Below the pieces are notes generated by a model. That model saw only the letters and a program-made list of their open reading frames with translations. It was not told the DNA's origin and ran no database searches. From positions 248,001-312,000 of the forward strand of contig OZ246012.1 of the NCBI GenBank assembly GCA_965230615.1: a stretch of DNA of 64,000 nucleotides. The letters run 5' to 3'. This stretch comes from G965230615 sp965230615 (lineage in GTDB: Bacteria; Pseudomonadota; Gammaproteobacteria; HTCC5015). Position numbers and translations under genes: made by a program. This document shows, one piece after another, positions 52,143 through 60,526 of the stretch (position 1 is its first letter; each line of letters starts with the position of its first letter).

Positions 52143-54572
52143 CTAAGCCTCAAGCGCAAGCGAGGTTTTAACGCACTGAGCGATATCTCTAATAGTTTTG
52201 CATTTGGCGATATCCGCTGCTGCTAGATCTACCTCAAACTCATTATTTACCATACCAATAAAGCCAACAAACAGGATTGAGTTAATACCCTGTGTTGTTA
52301 GGTCATCTTCAACACCGATAATATCTTTACTAAACATAGTGCAGGCAATATCTGTGATTTTTTGTTCTTCTGGCGAGTCAGGCGAGGTATATTCTGTTGT
52401 TGTATAGTCGGCATGTTGTGGTGCAGGCAGGCTTTTCTTATCTATTTTATTATTCGTATTCAGCGGTAAGCTGTCAATAAAAACAAGTGCTGCAGGTTGC
52501 ATTGGTTTAGGTAGAATGGCCTTAATTGCTTCTCGGATATGTGCTTTGCTTTTTTGAGGTTTTTCCAAATAAACAATAATTTCTTTTTCTAAGCCTTCTT
52601 TCTGTGTGGTAGCAACTGAGTTAATTGCACCTGAAATGTCTTTAATAACAGACTCAATTTCGCCTAGTTCCACTCTCACGCCTTGAATCTTAACCTGGTC
52701 GTCACTGCGGCCTAAAAATAAAATATCGCCATTTGGTAAGTACTTGGCAATATCACCGGTTTTATACATATAGCTACTGGTGCCTGCATTGAACGGATCA
52801 GGAATAAACTTCTCAGTCGTCAATGCAGCGTTGTTCAAATAGCCGCTCGATAAAACATCACCGCCCACAACAAGCTCGCCTGCTATACCAAAAGGTTGCA
52901 GTTTATTCGATTCGTCAAGTATATATATTCTATAGCCTTTTAATGGCTTGCCAATCGGTGTATAGCTCAATGCAGGGTCCTGATCAGAGACACGGTGTAC
53001 ACTTGCGGCAATAGTTGATTCAGTGGGTCCATAGCCTACAAGTGCTGTTAAGCCAGGGCAAAGTGCTTGCACTCTTTCACAAGCCGGTCGGCTGACTGAC
53101 TCGCCTCCGGAACCTAATAGGCGTAATACGGGCTGTTGACCAATGCTTTCTAAAGCGAGTCCTAAACCTTCTAATAATACTGGTGGCACACTGGTATATT
53201 CGATTTTTTCAGCCAAAATATACTCAGCCAGTGCTTGAGGATTTTTCTTAATAGCATCATCAATGACATGCATTGTCGCGCCGCTATACATTTGGAAAAA
53301 CAACTGCATTAATGAGACATCAAAGCCTAAAGCGGCAAGAAAAGTGCCTCGCCAGCCAGGTTTAGTCAATACACCCTGAAAATCTGCAAAGCTCAATACA
53401 TGGTTGGTGAGCGACTTATGTGGTATAGGAACTCCTTTGGGATTACCAGTAGAGCCCGATGTAAAGATAATATAAGCGGTATCATCTAAATCAACTTTGG
53501 GTAAAGTTATCTCAGGTGCTTCGTTGTTAATAGCTTGTTCGATATTGATTACATTAATATCAGATGCGATTGCATTATCTAATAGCGGTAGCACTTTAGG
53601 TTCTGTAATAATGCAACTAGGCTGTACTTCCTGAAGCATATATTTTATCCGCTCGCTTGGGGTATCAATATCAATTGGCACATAGACTGCGCCAGATTTT
53701 AAAATGCCCAATAAAGTAATAGGGACAAACTGCGAGCGGCTCAGAAACATAACCACTTTATTTTGGGTTGTTGAACTTGCCGTATTATAGGTCAGAATGT
53801 TTTTAGCCAGTTTGTCGCTATAGTCACGCAACTGCTTATACGTGATATGACTATCATGATAGACAACAGCAGTAACATCAGACAGCTTTGTGGCGTGCAG
53901 GTCGATCTCTTCGTGTAACAATGTATCAAAATATCCAGCACCTACACTGGCAAATTTTGATAATAATATCTCTTCCTGTTCTTCACTTTGTACATCCAGC
54001 ACTTGAATAGCCGTTGTTGCATTGTCTTCTAGTGCACGGTTAAGGTGCTGGTAGCAATCCATAAACCAGTCGATATACGTGCTTTGATAAATGCTAGCGT
54101 TGTAATACAGTGTTATTTTGTTTTCAGCATTGCTGATTATGATAAGAGGAATATCCTGCTGGATTTCGTTTGCCCGCTGCTGTCCAAAAAACACTTTGAA
54201 CAGCAAATGTGTATTTTTTGTACTACCAGCCATGGATGTTGTGGCTATCTCAAATAGTTCGCCATCAGCTGTTGTAAGCCAATCACTCAGAGGTTGAGTG
54301 AGTTCTTTTGCCGACAGTTTGTCTTGTATAGAGATAGTGCTTGACTTCTCATATTCACTTGAAGTGATAATAAAGTCACTAGCAACGCCGTATTTTTTTA
54401 ATAAAACTGTCAGCGTAATAAGCTGCTGTGATTTGCCTTGAATGCTATTGCTGTGCTGGTTTTGAAGCGGTATGCTTTTCGATTGGCACTGCTCGAGTGT
54501 AATAAAATCTTGCGCTGCTATTGCAGTGTTTAAGCTAGAATGTGTTTTTAAAAAATTTAAATGAGAAAGCAT
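52143..54572 (-). CDS. Standalone NRPS: truncated C - adenylation - carrier
   Basis: 809 residues. The first ~215 resemble only the C-terminal lobe of a condensation domain (ITLYYNASIYQSTYIDWFMDCYQHL...) with no HHxxxDG motif, so no condensation activity is expected. The A domain spans about 220-700 with FTSGSTGNPKG near residue 373, GYGPTES and KTGD. The carrier has GINS instead of GGxS with the phosphopantetheine serine at S765. The pocket, aligned to GrsA-Phe, reads DVMSLSGIAK, which matches no code I know; Asp235, which binds an alpha-amino or similar group, is kept. As last gene of the hydrazine-type operon it probably activates the N-N-containing building block and presents it on its carrier. 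Direct transfer to the large NRPS is inference. Confidence 0.82.
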   Translation of the reverse strand: MLSHLNFLKTHSSLNTAIAAQDFITLEQCQSKSIPLQNQHSNSIQGKSQQLITLTVLLKKYGVASDFIITSSEYEKSSTISIQDKLSAKELTQPLSDWLTTADGELFEIATTSMAGSTKNTHLLFKVFFGQQRANEIQQDIPLIIISNAENKITLYYNASIYQSTYIDWFMDCYQHLNRALEDNATTAIQVLDVQSEEQEEILLSKFASVGAGYFDTLLHEEIDLHATKLSDVTAVVYHDSHITYKQLRDYSDKLAKNILTYNTASSTTQNKVVMFLSRSQFVPITLLGILKSGAVYVPIDIDTPSERIKYMLQEVQPSCIITEPKVLPLLDNAIASDINVINIEQAINNEAPEITLPKVDLDDTAYIIFTSGSTGNPKGVPIPHKSLTNHVLSFADFQGVLTKPGWRGTFLAALGFDVSLMQLFFQMYSGATMHVIDDAIKKNPQALAEYILAEKIEYTSVPPVLLEGLGLALESIGQQPVLRLLGSGGESVSRPACERVQALCPGLTALVGYGPTESTIAASVHRVSDQDPALSYTPIGKPLKGYRIYILDESNKLQPFGIAGELVVGGDVLSSGYLNNAALTTEKFIPDPFNAGTSSYMYKTGDIAKYLPNGDILFLGRSDDQVKIQGVRVELGEIESVIKDISGAINSVATTQKEGLEKEIIVYLEKPQKSKAHIREAIKAILPKPMQPAALVFIDSLPLNTNNKIDKKSLPAPQHADYTTTEYTSPDSPEEQKITDIACTMFSKDIIGVEDDLTTQGINSILFVGFIGMVNNEFEVDLAAADIAKCKTIRDIAQCVKTSLALEA

Positions 54573-54596
54573 AATTTAAGCCCGGTTTTATAATTG

Positions 54597-55022
54597 TTAC
54601 TGCTTGTTAGGTGGGATGGATAAAAAGCCTATTTGTTCTTTTTTAAGGTCTGTATCCAGTACTACCCAAAAATCTTGGATTTTTTCATCAATAATAGAAA
54701 AAAACATATATTCTTCAATGCTGAACTTTTTTCCTGTTGGCTCTGCGCCTTCCCATCGAGCGAGATGTGTGCCACTGTGTATTAAGCGTACAGCAGACTT
54801 ATGACCTTCGGTAATAATATCAATGATTGTGAATGTTAAATCGGGAAAGCATTTGCCGTGTTGTTCAAGCCAGCTTTTTAGTTCAGAAAAATTGTTAATA
54901 AATGGTTCGCCACGCCAATGTAGTTTGCAGTCTGGGTGACAGATAGCCTGCAAGGCATCAGGCGAGCGGATAATATTTTCGAAAAAAAAAGTTAAAATTT
55001 CTTTATTAGATTTTTTGCTCAT
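54597..55022 (-). CDS. NTF2-like (SnoaL-type) small protein
   Basis: 141 residues from the ATG at 55022; a GTG 9 bp earlier is the alternative. Alpha+beta cone fold signature: N-terminal helix (EILTFFFENIIRSPDALQAI), CHPDCKLHWRGEPF, LKSWLEQHGKCFPDLTFTIIDIITEGHKSAVRLIHSGTH, GKKFSIEEYMFFSIIDEKIQDFWVVLD. The family includes SnoaL cyclases, isomerases and hydratases as well as non-enzymatic binders. In this operon it may act in modification or cyclisation of the hydrazine unit; no catalytic residues can be assigned safely. Confidence 0.75.
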   Translation of the reverse strand: MSKKSNKEILTFFFENIIRSPDALQAICHPDCKLHWRGEPFINNFSELKSWLEQHGKCFPDLTFTIIDIITEGHKSAVRLIHSGTHLARWEGAEPTGKKFSIEEYMFFSIIDEKIQDFWVVLDTDLKKEQIGFLSIPPNKQ

Positions 55023-55058
55023 CACATACACATCGGATTTTTGAAAAATAAGCGCTCA

Positions 55059-55508
55059 TTAGACCTTGAAATCATAGCTGTAATATTCATTATCGCGTAA
55101 CCACCCCAGTGACTCATATAGCGACTGCGCTTGACAGTTATCTACCGCAGTTTTTAAGCTTAGGCTGACAGCTGAGACAGATTTGGCATGTTCTATAGCG
55201 CTTTGCATTAATGCTTTCGCAATACCCTGTCGTCGGCTATCTGGCGTTACAAATAAGTCATTCAGGATGATCGATGGTGCCATCGATATTGATGAGAAAC
55301 TCGGATAGAGTTGCATAAAACCACTATAGATATCGTTATTTTGCGCCAGATAGATAATAGACTGTTGCTTATTTATACGGTCTTTTAAGTAATTCCTGGC
55401 TGCAGCCAGATCTGCGGTTTGACAATAAAACTGCCTATATTGATCAAATAAAGTGGCAGCAATATCAAGTTCGGCTAATGTTGCTTGTTTGATAATTATA
55501 TCGCTCAT
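55059..55508 (-). CDS. GNAT-family N-acetyltransferase
   Basis: 149 residues. The acetyl-CoA-binding motif is clear (LNDLFVTPDSRRQGIAKALMQSAIEHA), and the family C-terminal half follows (LKTAVDNCQAQSLYESLGWLRDNEYYSYDF). It lies 36 bp upstream of the NTF2-like gene in the same operon. In triacsin biosynthesis a GNAT acylates hydrazinoacetic acid before carrier loading, so acylation of the hydrazine product is a reasonable guess here; resistance by acetylation is an alternative. Confidence 0.85.
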   Translation of the reverse strand: MSDIIIKQATLAELDIAATLFDQYRQFYCQTADLAAARNYLKDRINKQQSIIYLAQNNDIYSGFMQLYPSFSSISMAPSIILNDLFVTPDSRRQGIAKALMQSAIEHAKSVSAVSLSLKTAVDNCQAQSLYESLGWLRDNEYYSYDFKV

Positions 55509-55567
55509 TGCTGCACTGGCTCCAAAGTAGACTGACTACTAAAATATAATGTGTTGTTGACTCAATT

Positions 55568-56692
55568 TTACCCGATTGACTTGACTGGGTCGATATTATG
55601 GCAGCGATTGCCTGAGTCATTGTCAAGCAGTTCTGCTGTCTTGTCAGCAATCGCCGGGGCAGTTTTAAACCCAACGCCACTCCAGGCTGTTGCTATGATT
55701 AAGCCTTCAACTTCTGTAGATTGTTCTAATAAGCCTTTATTGTCAGAAGTAAAAGCATCAAAACCACGGCGGCCACCTTGTGCAAATGAATTGTCATTGA
55801 TCCAGCTTAAACGTCGTGCTGCTGCTTGCCTCGCTGGTTCAGGGCAGCCAACAGTGTCATGGAAAGCGTCAGGGTCTATATCCCAATCATCGATTGTTAT
55901 GCCAACTAAGAAGGTGTTGTTACCAAATGGTCGCGAGTAAAAATCAGGCTGAGTGTCATCAATAACAAAAGGTTGTGTTGTTTGATCTGGGTTATTGAAA
56001 ATATGAACTTCTATGGCTTTATTACGAATTGCCAGGTTGACATCAGCAGATAAAGCCAGCGTTTGGCTCCAGGCACCAGCAGCAAGAATGACAGTGTTGC
56101 ACTGTATCAGGCCCTGTGACGTTTCTACAGCATAAATGCGCTGGTCTTTTTGTATGATGCGCTCAACACTAACACCTTCAATAGCAATCGCATTATTATG
56201 TTCTGATATAGCGCTCTTGATCCAACTGTTGGTTGCAAGAATCGGGTCAGCAAAGCCTGCTAATGGTTCATAAATGGCAAATATATCTTGTTCGCTATGC
56301 CAGTTAATAGCGGGGAAACGCTCTCGACAATCATCGCGGTTGAGTACTTCAATAGGGTAGCCATAGGGAGTAATCACTCTGGCGATGCGGTTTTCCACGG
56401 CTTTGCGCTCAGCAACAGGCTTTATTTGTAATCCGCCACAGACTGTGAAGCCACAACTCCCTTGAGTTTCCTGGGCAAAATTAACAAAGCTCGGATAACT
56501 GATAGCCGCAAGTTTGCTGGTGTAATCGCAATCATGATAGGCCCGAATGAAGCCGCCTGATTTACCAGTTGAGCCGCCAGTACCAAAACGGCCCTTTTCC
56601 AAAAGGGTAACATTAGCGCCGGTTTTTGCTATTCGATGCAGAATTGCTGCACCAATAACACCTCCACCGATAATAACTATATCAGATTGCAT
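55568..56692 (-). CDS. DAO-type FAD-dependent oxidoreductase, Spb36/PyrL-like candidate
   Basis: 374 residues. Rossmann FAD motif IIGGGVIGAAILHRIAKTG with glycines at 9-14, then LLEKG and GGSTGKSGGFIR as in D-amino-acid oxidase/glycine oxidase-type enzymes; C-terminal GLIIATAWSGVGFKTAPAIADKTAELL. It starts 7 bp after the MetRS-like gene stop. In s56-p1 and pyrazomycin biosynthesis an enzyme of this class oxidatively cleaves the lysine-derived hydrazine intermediate, releasing a hydrazino acid. The same role is inferred here from operon context; sequence alone gives only the amine-oxidase class. Confidence 0.82.
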   Translation of the reverse strand: MQSDIVIIGGGVIGAAILHRIAKTGANVTLLEKGRFGTGGSTGKSGGFIRAYHDCDYTSKLAAISYPSFVNFAQETQGSCGFTVCGGLQIKPVAERKAVENRIARVITPYGYPIEVLNRDDCRERFPAINWHSEQDIFAIYEPLAGFADPILATNSWIKSAISEHNNAIAIEGVSVERIIQKDQRIYAVETSQGLIQCNTVILAAGAWSQTLALSADVNLAIRNKAIEVHIFNNPDQTTQPFVIDDTQPDFYSRPFGNNTFLVGITIDDWDIDPDAFHDTVGCPEPARQAAARRLSWINDNSFAQGGRRGFDAFTSDNKGLLEQSTEVEGLIIATAWSGVGFKTAPAIADKTAELLDNDSGNRCHNIDPVKSIG

Positions 56693-56699
56693 AAATAGC

Positions 56700-58367
56700 T
56701 TACTCTACCGCAAACAAATCTTCTTTGAGCTCAAGAATTGTCGTACTCGCTGGAATTAAAGCGGCATTATCTGGCCAGCTATTACCATCTTGTGTGCCAA
56801 GTTGTTGCAACAGGTAGCTGGCAAAATCAGGCATAATAGACCAGCTTAGCTTGGCAAGCAGCTGAGCTGCGCTTAGTTCAAGTGCAACAGCCGTTTTGTA
56901 TTCTTCTGTGAGCGTACCGTTTTGAAATAAAAAGCCTTCTGAAGCAGAAAAGCGTTTGCTGATTCTAACCAGTTCGCACAGTTGACGGGTTAGTCGCTGA
57001 GTGGAAATATCAGTAGAGTCAAACGCTGCAGTACAATTAGCAATAATGCTGTCGAGCTGTTGTAAAAAGCTTTTATGGTTCTTGAGCCAGTCAGCTTGTG
57101 TCTTTTGTGCCGCTGGCGCCTGACCAGCAAACTGGCTTTGTACCTTTTTACTCAAGCCTGTTAGCCAGGGTTGCCAGTGTGCCTGTATTTCATTAGCAAT
57201 AAAGTCATTAAATTCTTTTAATGTGAAATTGGTTTGTTCTGTCTCTGGGCGAGTATGCGACAGATACAATCTAACTAGGTCTGCAGGCGCTTCTTTGAGT
57301 AAATCTTTGCCCCAAATTGCATGGTTGCGACTCGTCGAAAACTTGGCATGGTCAAGCTGATAAAACTCATTAACCATGAAAGTGTCAGGCATTTTAATAT
57401 CATATCGTGATGCCATAAAAACCGCAGGGAAGAAAACAACATAATGATGAGTATTATCGAAACCAAAGCAATATATCATTTCCATATCATCATTAATTTG
57501 ACATTCGTTATATGGCTTTTTATCAGCCGATAACCGTCGGCTAAGGTGATCTATACCTTCATAATGGAAGCAGGCGAGTTCAAACCAGGAGAATATTTTC
57601 TGGTTTTCAAACCCGTCTAAAGGTACTGGAATGCCATAGTCTGTAATATGGCTGACCGGCATATCAGGTAACTCTGATGACAGTACGTTCTCTACAAAGC
57701 TTTTTAAACGCCCATTCATATTGACTTTGCTATAAAAGTCGATAAGCTTTTGACGAAACGGCTCAAGAGGGAAATAAAAGCGCTTTACTTTTTTCTTTGT
57801 GACCTCAGTCGATGGGCAGCTATTACAAACAGGGTCGATTAGATCGACACTGTCATTAATTTTTCCGCAGTTTTCACAGGTCGTACCATTTGAAGGTGTT
57901 CCACAGTGTGGGCAAATGCCTCCCGCATAAGCTTCAAAGGGATAGCGTCCAGAAGCTTCACAATGTAGAGTGTCGACTTCACGTGCTACAATATGACCAT
58001 CTTCGTAGAGTTGTCGAAAAGTTTCCTGAGTAATTTCGGCAGCGAGGCTGTCTTGAGTTGGCACAGTCCATATATCAAAGTTGATATTCGCTGCAGCTAA
58101 TGTTGCTTGGATTTTCTCATTAAAGCCTACGGCAACTTCTTCTACCGTTTTGCCCGTTTGCTCGGCTTTCATTTCAACATAAGATTGATTGCGGTCAGTA
58201 CCCGCTGCTGAGAGCCCTTTTTTGCCTTGTTGTCTGCGTTGGCGGCTGACAATATCAGCAGCCGAGTAGGGGCCCGATAAATGGCCAATATGTAAATCAC
58301 CATTAGGCGTGGGCGGTGGTGCAATCACTAGGAATAATTGGTCGCTGTCGTTGTTTGATGTTGTCAT
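56700..58367 (-). CDS. Methionyl-tRNA-synthetase-like component of a hydrazine synthetase
   Basis: 555 residues. Class I synthetase motifs are intact: PPTPNGDLHIGH (HIGH at 26-29) and a KMSKS equivalent KFSTSR (342-347). The MetRS-type zinc knuckle carries Cys 152, 155, 164, 167, 181 and 184. The C-terminal helical region is shorter than in housekeeping MetRS (E. coli enzyme about 677 aa). Located 37 bp after a cupin gene, which follows a lysine N-hydroxylase. In Spb40 and PyrN a cupin and a MetRS-like domain are fused; the MetRS part activates an amino acid and esterifies N6-hydroxylysine before rearrangement to an N-N bond. Here the two parts are separate genes. A duplicated housekeeping MetRS is the less likely alternative. 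Confidence 0.85.
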   Translation of the reverse strand: MTTSNNDSDQLFLVIAPPPTPNGDLHIGHLSGPYSAADIVSRQRRQQGKKGLSAAGTDRNQSYVEMKAEQTGKTVEEVAVGFNEKIQATLAAANINFDIWTVPTQDSLAAEITQETFRQLYEDGHIVAREVDTLHCEASGRYPFEAYAGGICPHCGTPSNGTTCENCGKINDSVDLIDPVCNSCPSTEVTKKKVKRFYFPLEPFRQKLIDFYSKVNMNGRLKSFVENVLSSELPDMPVSHITDYGIPVPLDGFENQKIFSWFELACFHYEGIDHLSRRLSADKKPYNECQINDDMEMIYCFGFDNTHHYVVFFPAVFMASRYDIKMPDTFMVNEFYQLDHAKFSTSRNHAIWGKDLLKEAPADLVRLYLSHTRPETEQTNFTLKEFNDFIANEIQAHWQPWLTGLSKKVQSQFAGQAPAAQKTQADWLKNHKSFLQQLDSIIANCTAAFDSTDISTQRLTRQLCELVRISKRFSASEGFLFQNGTLTEEYKTAVALELSAAQLLAKLSWSIMPDFASYLLQQLGTQDGNSWPDNAALIPASTTILELKEDLFAVE

Positions 58368-58404
58368 CGAAGTTTGCTGTTTATTGAATGTTACAAGCTA
58401 AAAT

Positions 58405-58725
58405 TTAAGCGGCATCCCACCAAACTGATACTAATGTTAAAGGCTCTTGGCTTTTATTAGTTAATTTGTGGCTCTTATGTGAATCGAAGTAAAAAGCATC
58501 GTGTAGTTTTACTTCGACTAATTCTGCGCCATCGTACTCCAACTCACCAAAGCCAGAAACAATGACCCAATATTCACGTACAGCATGGATATCTAAAGGC
58601 GATGTGGCACCAGGTTCGATAGTAATGATGGCTGACTTAAAAGGCATTTCATTAAAATCTACTTGATTGATGGCCATGCCATCATAATCATCATCTGTTG
58701 GTAAAAAACCTAGCTTGGGAATCAA
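58405..58725 (-). CDS. Small cupin, metal-binding partner of the MetRS-like protein
   Basis: 106 residues, a single cupin barrel. Cupin motif 1 is SPLDIHAVREYWVIVSGFG, with His47 and Glu51 as metal ligands and Asp45 nearby. Motif 2 is FYFDSHKSHKLTNKS with His83/His86. Its start codon overlaps the stop of the upstream monooxygenase gene by 4 bp, indicating translational coupling. In fused hydrazine synthetases the cupin domain binds zinc and rearranges the aminoacyl ester of N6-hydroxylysine to form the N-N bond; the same job is inferred for this free-standing protein. Confidence 0.83.
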   Translation of the reverse strand: MIPKLGFLPTDDDYDGMAINQVDFNEMPFKSAIITIEPGATSPLDIHAVREYWVIVSGFGELEYDGAELVEVKLHDAFYFDSHKSHKLTNKSQEPLTLVSVWWDAA

Positions 58726-60044
58726 AGTGTTGCCTCCTCAGTTTGATAATCAGGTGTTACCCAGTCAATAAAAGGAGCCGCATCATCAACATTAAATACT
58801 TTATGGCCTGCAATGGCATTGATAATCACAGCGCTACGCCATGAAGCCAAGCTTAGGTTGGAATCATTAATCCCATGATAGTGACGAGAAAAATTTTGTA
58901 CATACATGTTATTTTTGCTCGGCCCATCCCAGTTTATGGAGTAATCGTTATTAATAACAATATTGTTATTCTCCATACGAATTAGAGGTTCAATTGGGCT
59001 TAAATATTCAGGTACACTACTGCATAAGCCTGTACATAAAATAACGTAGTCGGCATTGAGTTGCTCTGCAATATTAAATCGCTTATCGAGACTATTTAAA
59101 CTCCAGTGACCACCGCTGTGTTGCATATCTACAACTTCTCGATCTGGTAGGAAAGTAAATAGTTTAGGGTTTTTCTCCATAAACTGTATGTGGTAGCAAG
59201 TGCGGTATAAATCTTCTAAGGTATTCATGGAGACACCATCACTACTGAGCTTCTGCTCTTCGAGTAGAGAGGCGCGTGTCTCGATAGGTAAGTCATGAAA
59301 ATACCTGACATAACTCGGTGTAAAGTAATCATTTACGAAAGGTGAGTCATCAAGCGGGAAGAAATTAGAGCGACGCGATAACCAAGTCACATTGGCAGGG
59401 CGCTCGGCCTTTCTTTTAGTCAATAAATGCAGGGCTATTTCAGCACCAGTTTGACCACCACCAATGATAACAACACGTTTATTAGTAAAGTTTAGACTTT
59501 GGTAACCAAAGTTAATGCCGTGAAAAACAGTATCGCAAATATGGCTTTTTGCGAAATCAGGAATAAATTCTTTGCGGCCAGAACCAAGGATCAAGTTACG
59601 GGCATAACTGGCACGGTTATTATCGGAGCGTATTTCAAACCAGCCGTCATCGAAAGACACTTCTCTAATAGGCGTTGAAAAGTGCAGCGTATCAATTGAA
59701 GCTGCCGCCCATTGAAGATAGTCGATAAACTCTTCGCGAAAAATATATTCAAAATTGGCAGTGATAAACTGAAACAATCTGCCGTTTTTGGATAGATAGG
59801 ACAAAAACGAATAAGGGTTAGTCGGATCAGCTAAGGTGACTAAATCCTTCAGGTGAGATGTTTGCATTTTAGCAAAATCGAATAATAGCCCGGGATACCA
59901 TTTGAAGCTGTTCTTTTGATCATAAAATGCAGCGTTAATATTATTGACGCCTGTCAGCAAAGCCGCAACACTAAGGTTAAACGGGCCTATGCCAATACCT
60001 GCCACATCTAATCGGCTATTAATTTGTTCAACTGTTTTTGTCAT
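58722..60044 (-). CDS. L-lysine N6-hydroxylase-like flavin monooxygenase
   Basis: 440 residues. FAD-binding GIGIGPFNLSVAALL (16-30), substrate-side MQTSHLKDLVTLADPTNPYSFLSYL (60-84), NADPH-binding VVIIGGGQTGAEIAL (191-205), and YVILCTGLCSSVPEYL and LASWRSAVIINAI toward the C-terminus, all typical of the IucD/SidA/PvdA N-hydroxylases and closest in feel to lysine-type IucD. First gene of a seven-gene operon. It could supply a hydroxamate siderophore, but no N-hydroxy acylase partner is seen; its coupling to a cupin and MetRS-like gene points to N6-hydroxylysine for hydrazine formation. Confidence 0.88.
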   Translation of the reverse strand: MTKTVEQINSRLDVAGIGIGPFNLSVAALLTGVNNINAAFYDQKNSFKWYPGLLFDFAKMQTSHLKDLVTLADPTNPYSFLSYLSKNGRLFQFITANFEYIFREEFIDYLQWAAASIDTLHFSTPIREVSFDDGWFEIRSDNNRASYARNLILGSGRKEFIPDFAKSHICDTVFHGINFGYQSLNFTNKRVVIIGGGQTGAEIALHLLTKRKAERPANVTWLSRRSNFFPLDDSPFVNDYFTPSYVRYFHDLPIETRASLLEEQKLSSDGVSMNTLEDLYRTCYHIQFMEKNPKLFTFLPDREVVDMQHSGGHWSLNSLDKRFNIAEQLNADYVILCTGLCSSVPEYLSPIEPLIRMENNNIVINNDYSINWDGPSKNNMYVQNFSRHYHGINDSNLSLASWRSAVIINAIAGHKVFNVDDAAPFIDWVTPDYQTEEATL

Positions 60045-60526
60045 GTGTTTATTATCCCTGAGACTTTGGTAGTCCCTTTTAGCTTTTATCGTTTTTAGAG
60101 TGCACTCACAGTATGCGGGTAACGTTAACGTTATTGTGTGAGTTGCCCATTATTTTTTTATTGTCATTCGGTGGCGATTTATATACAACTTGTTTGGCTA
60201 AATCAACCATTTTTATTCATATTGCTACTTAACTGATACTCTATCTATAAGAGCTTTTATTATGTTATTTTTACAAAATATCTATTAAGTATGCATACTG
60301 ACTGGACCCTGGTAAAGACAATAACCTTAGCTTGTTTTTGCCATGGGTATTGTAAAGTTATTTTTCAGTTAGTTTTTACCCGAGGTCCTAATGAATGCAT
60401 TATACCATCACTATTGCTGCATTGTTGTTATGTGTAAGGCCTTTTGAAGCGGTATAATAACAAACTTTGATTATTCTTTAACTAACCCTAGATTGGCAGG
60501 GGCAGATCCCTGATTGAGTTAATATC
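60045..60526. other. Divergent intergenic promoter region
   Basis: Separates the hydrazine-type operon (leftward) from the KAS III-like gene (rightward). No coding sequence is supportable. It is AT-rich, with one clear palindrome at 60120-60133; I see no convincing Fur-box-like sequence. Confidence 0.5.
60120..60133. promoter_or_regulatory. Perfect 14-bp palindrome, possible operator
   Basis: TAACGTTAACGTTA is self-complementary and lies 76 bp upstream of the monooxygenase start. Its internal AACGTT repeat makes chance less likely. The regulator is unknown; none is encoded nearby. Confidence 0.45.

Noticed and set aside
56700..58367. Housekeeping methionyl-tRNA synthetase or mupirocin-type resistance copy
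   Set aside because: The protein is short at the C-terminus and sits in a tight operon between a cupin and an amine oxidase gene, which is not a translation or resistance context.
58722..60044. Locus read as an ordinary hydroxamate siderophore cluster
   Set aside because: The N-hydroxylase, MbtH, exporter and acylase all occur in siderophore clusters, but no module with an N-hydroxyornithine/lysine pocket, no N-formyl- or acyl-hydroxylysine route, no TonB receptor and no evident Fur box is present, while a cupin, MetRS-like protein and DAO oxidase are directly linked. Not fully excluded, as the cluster continues past the right edge.
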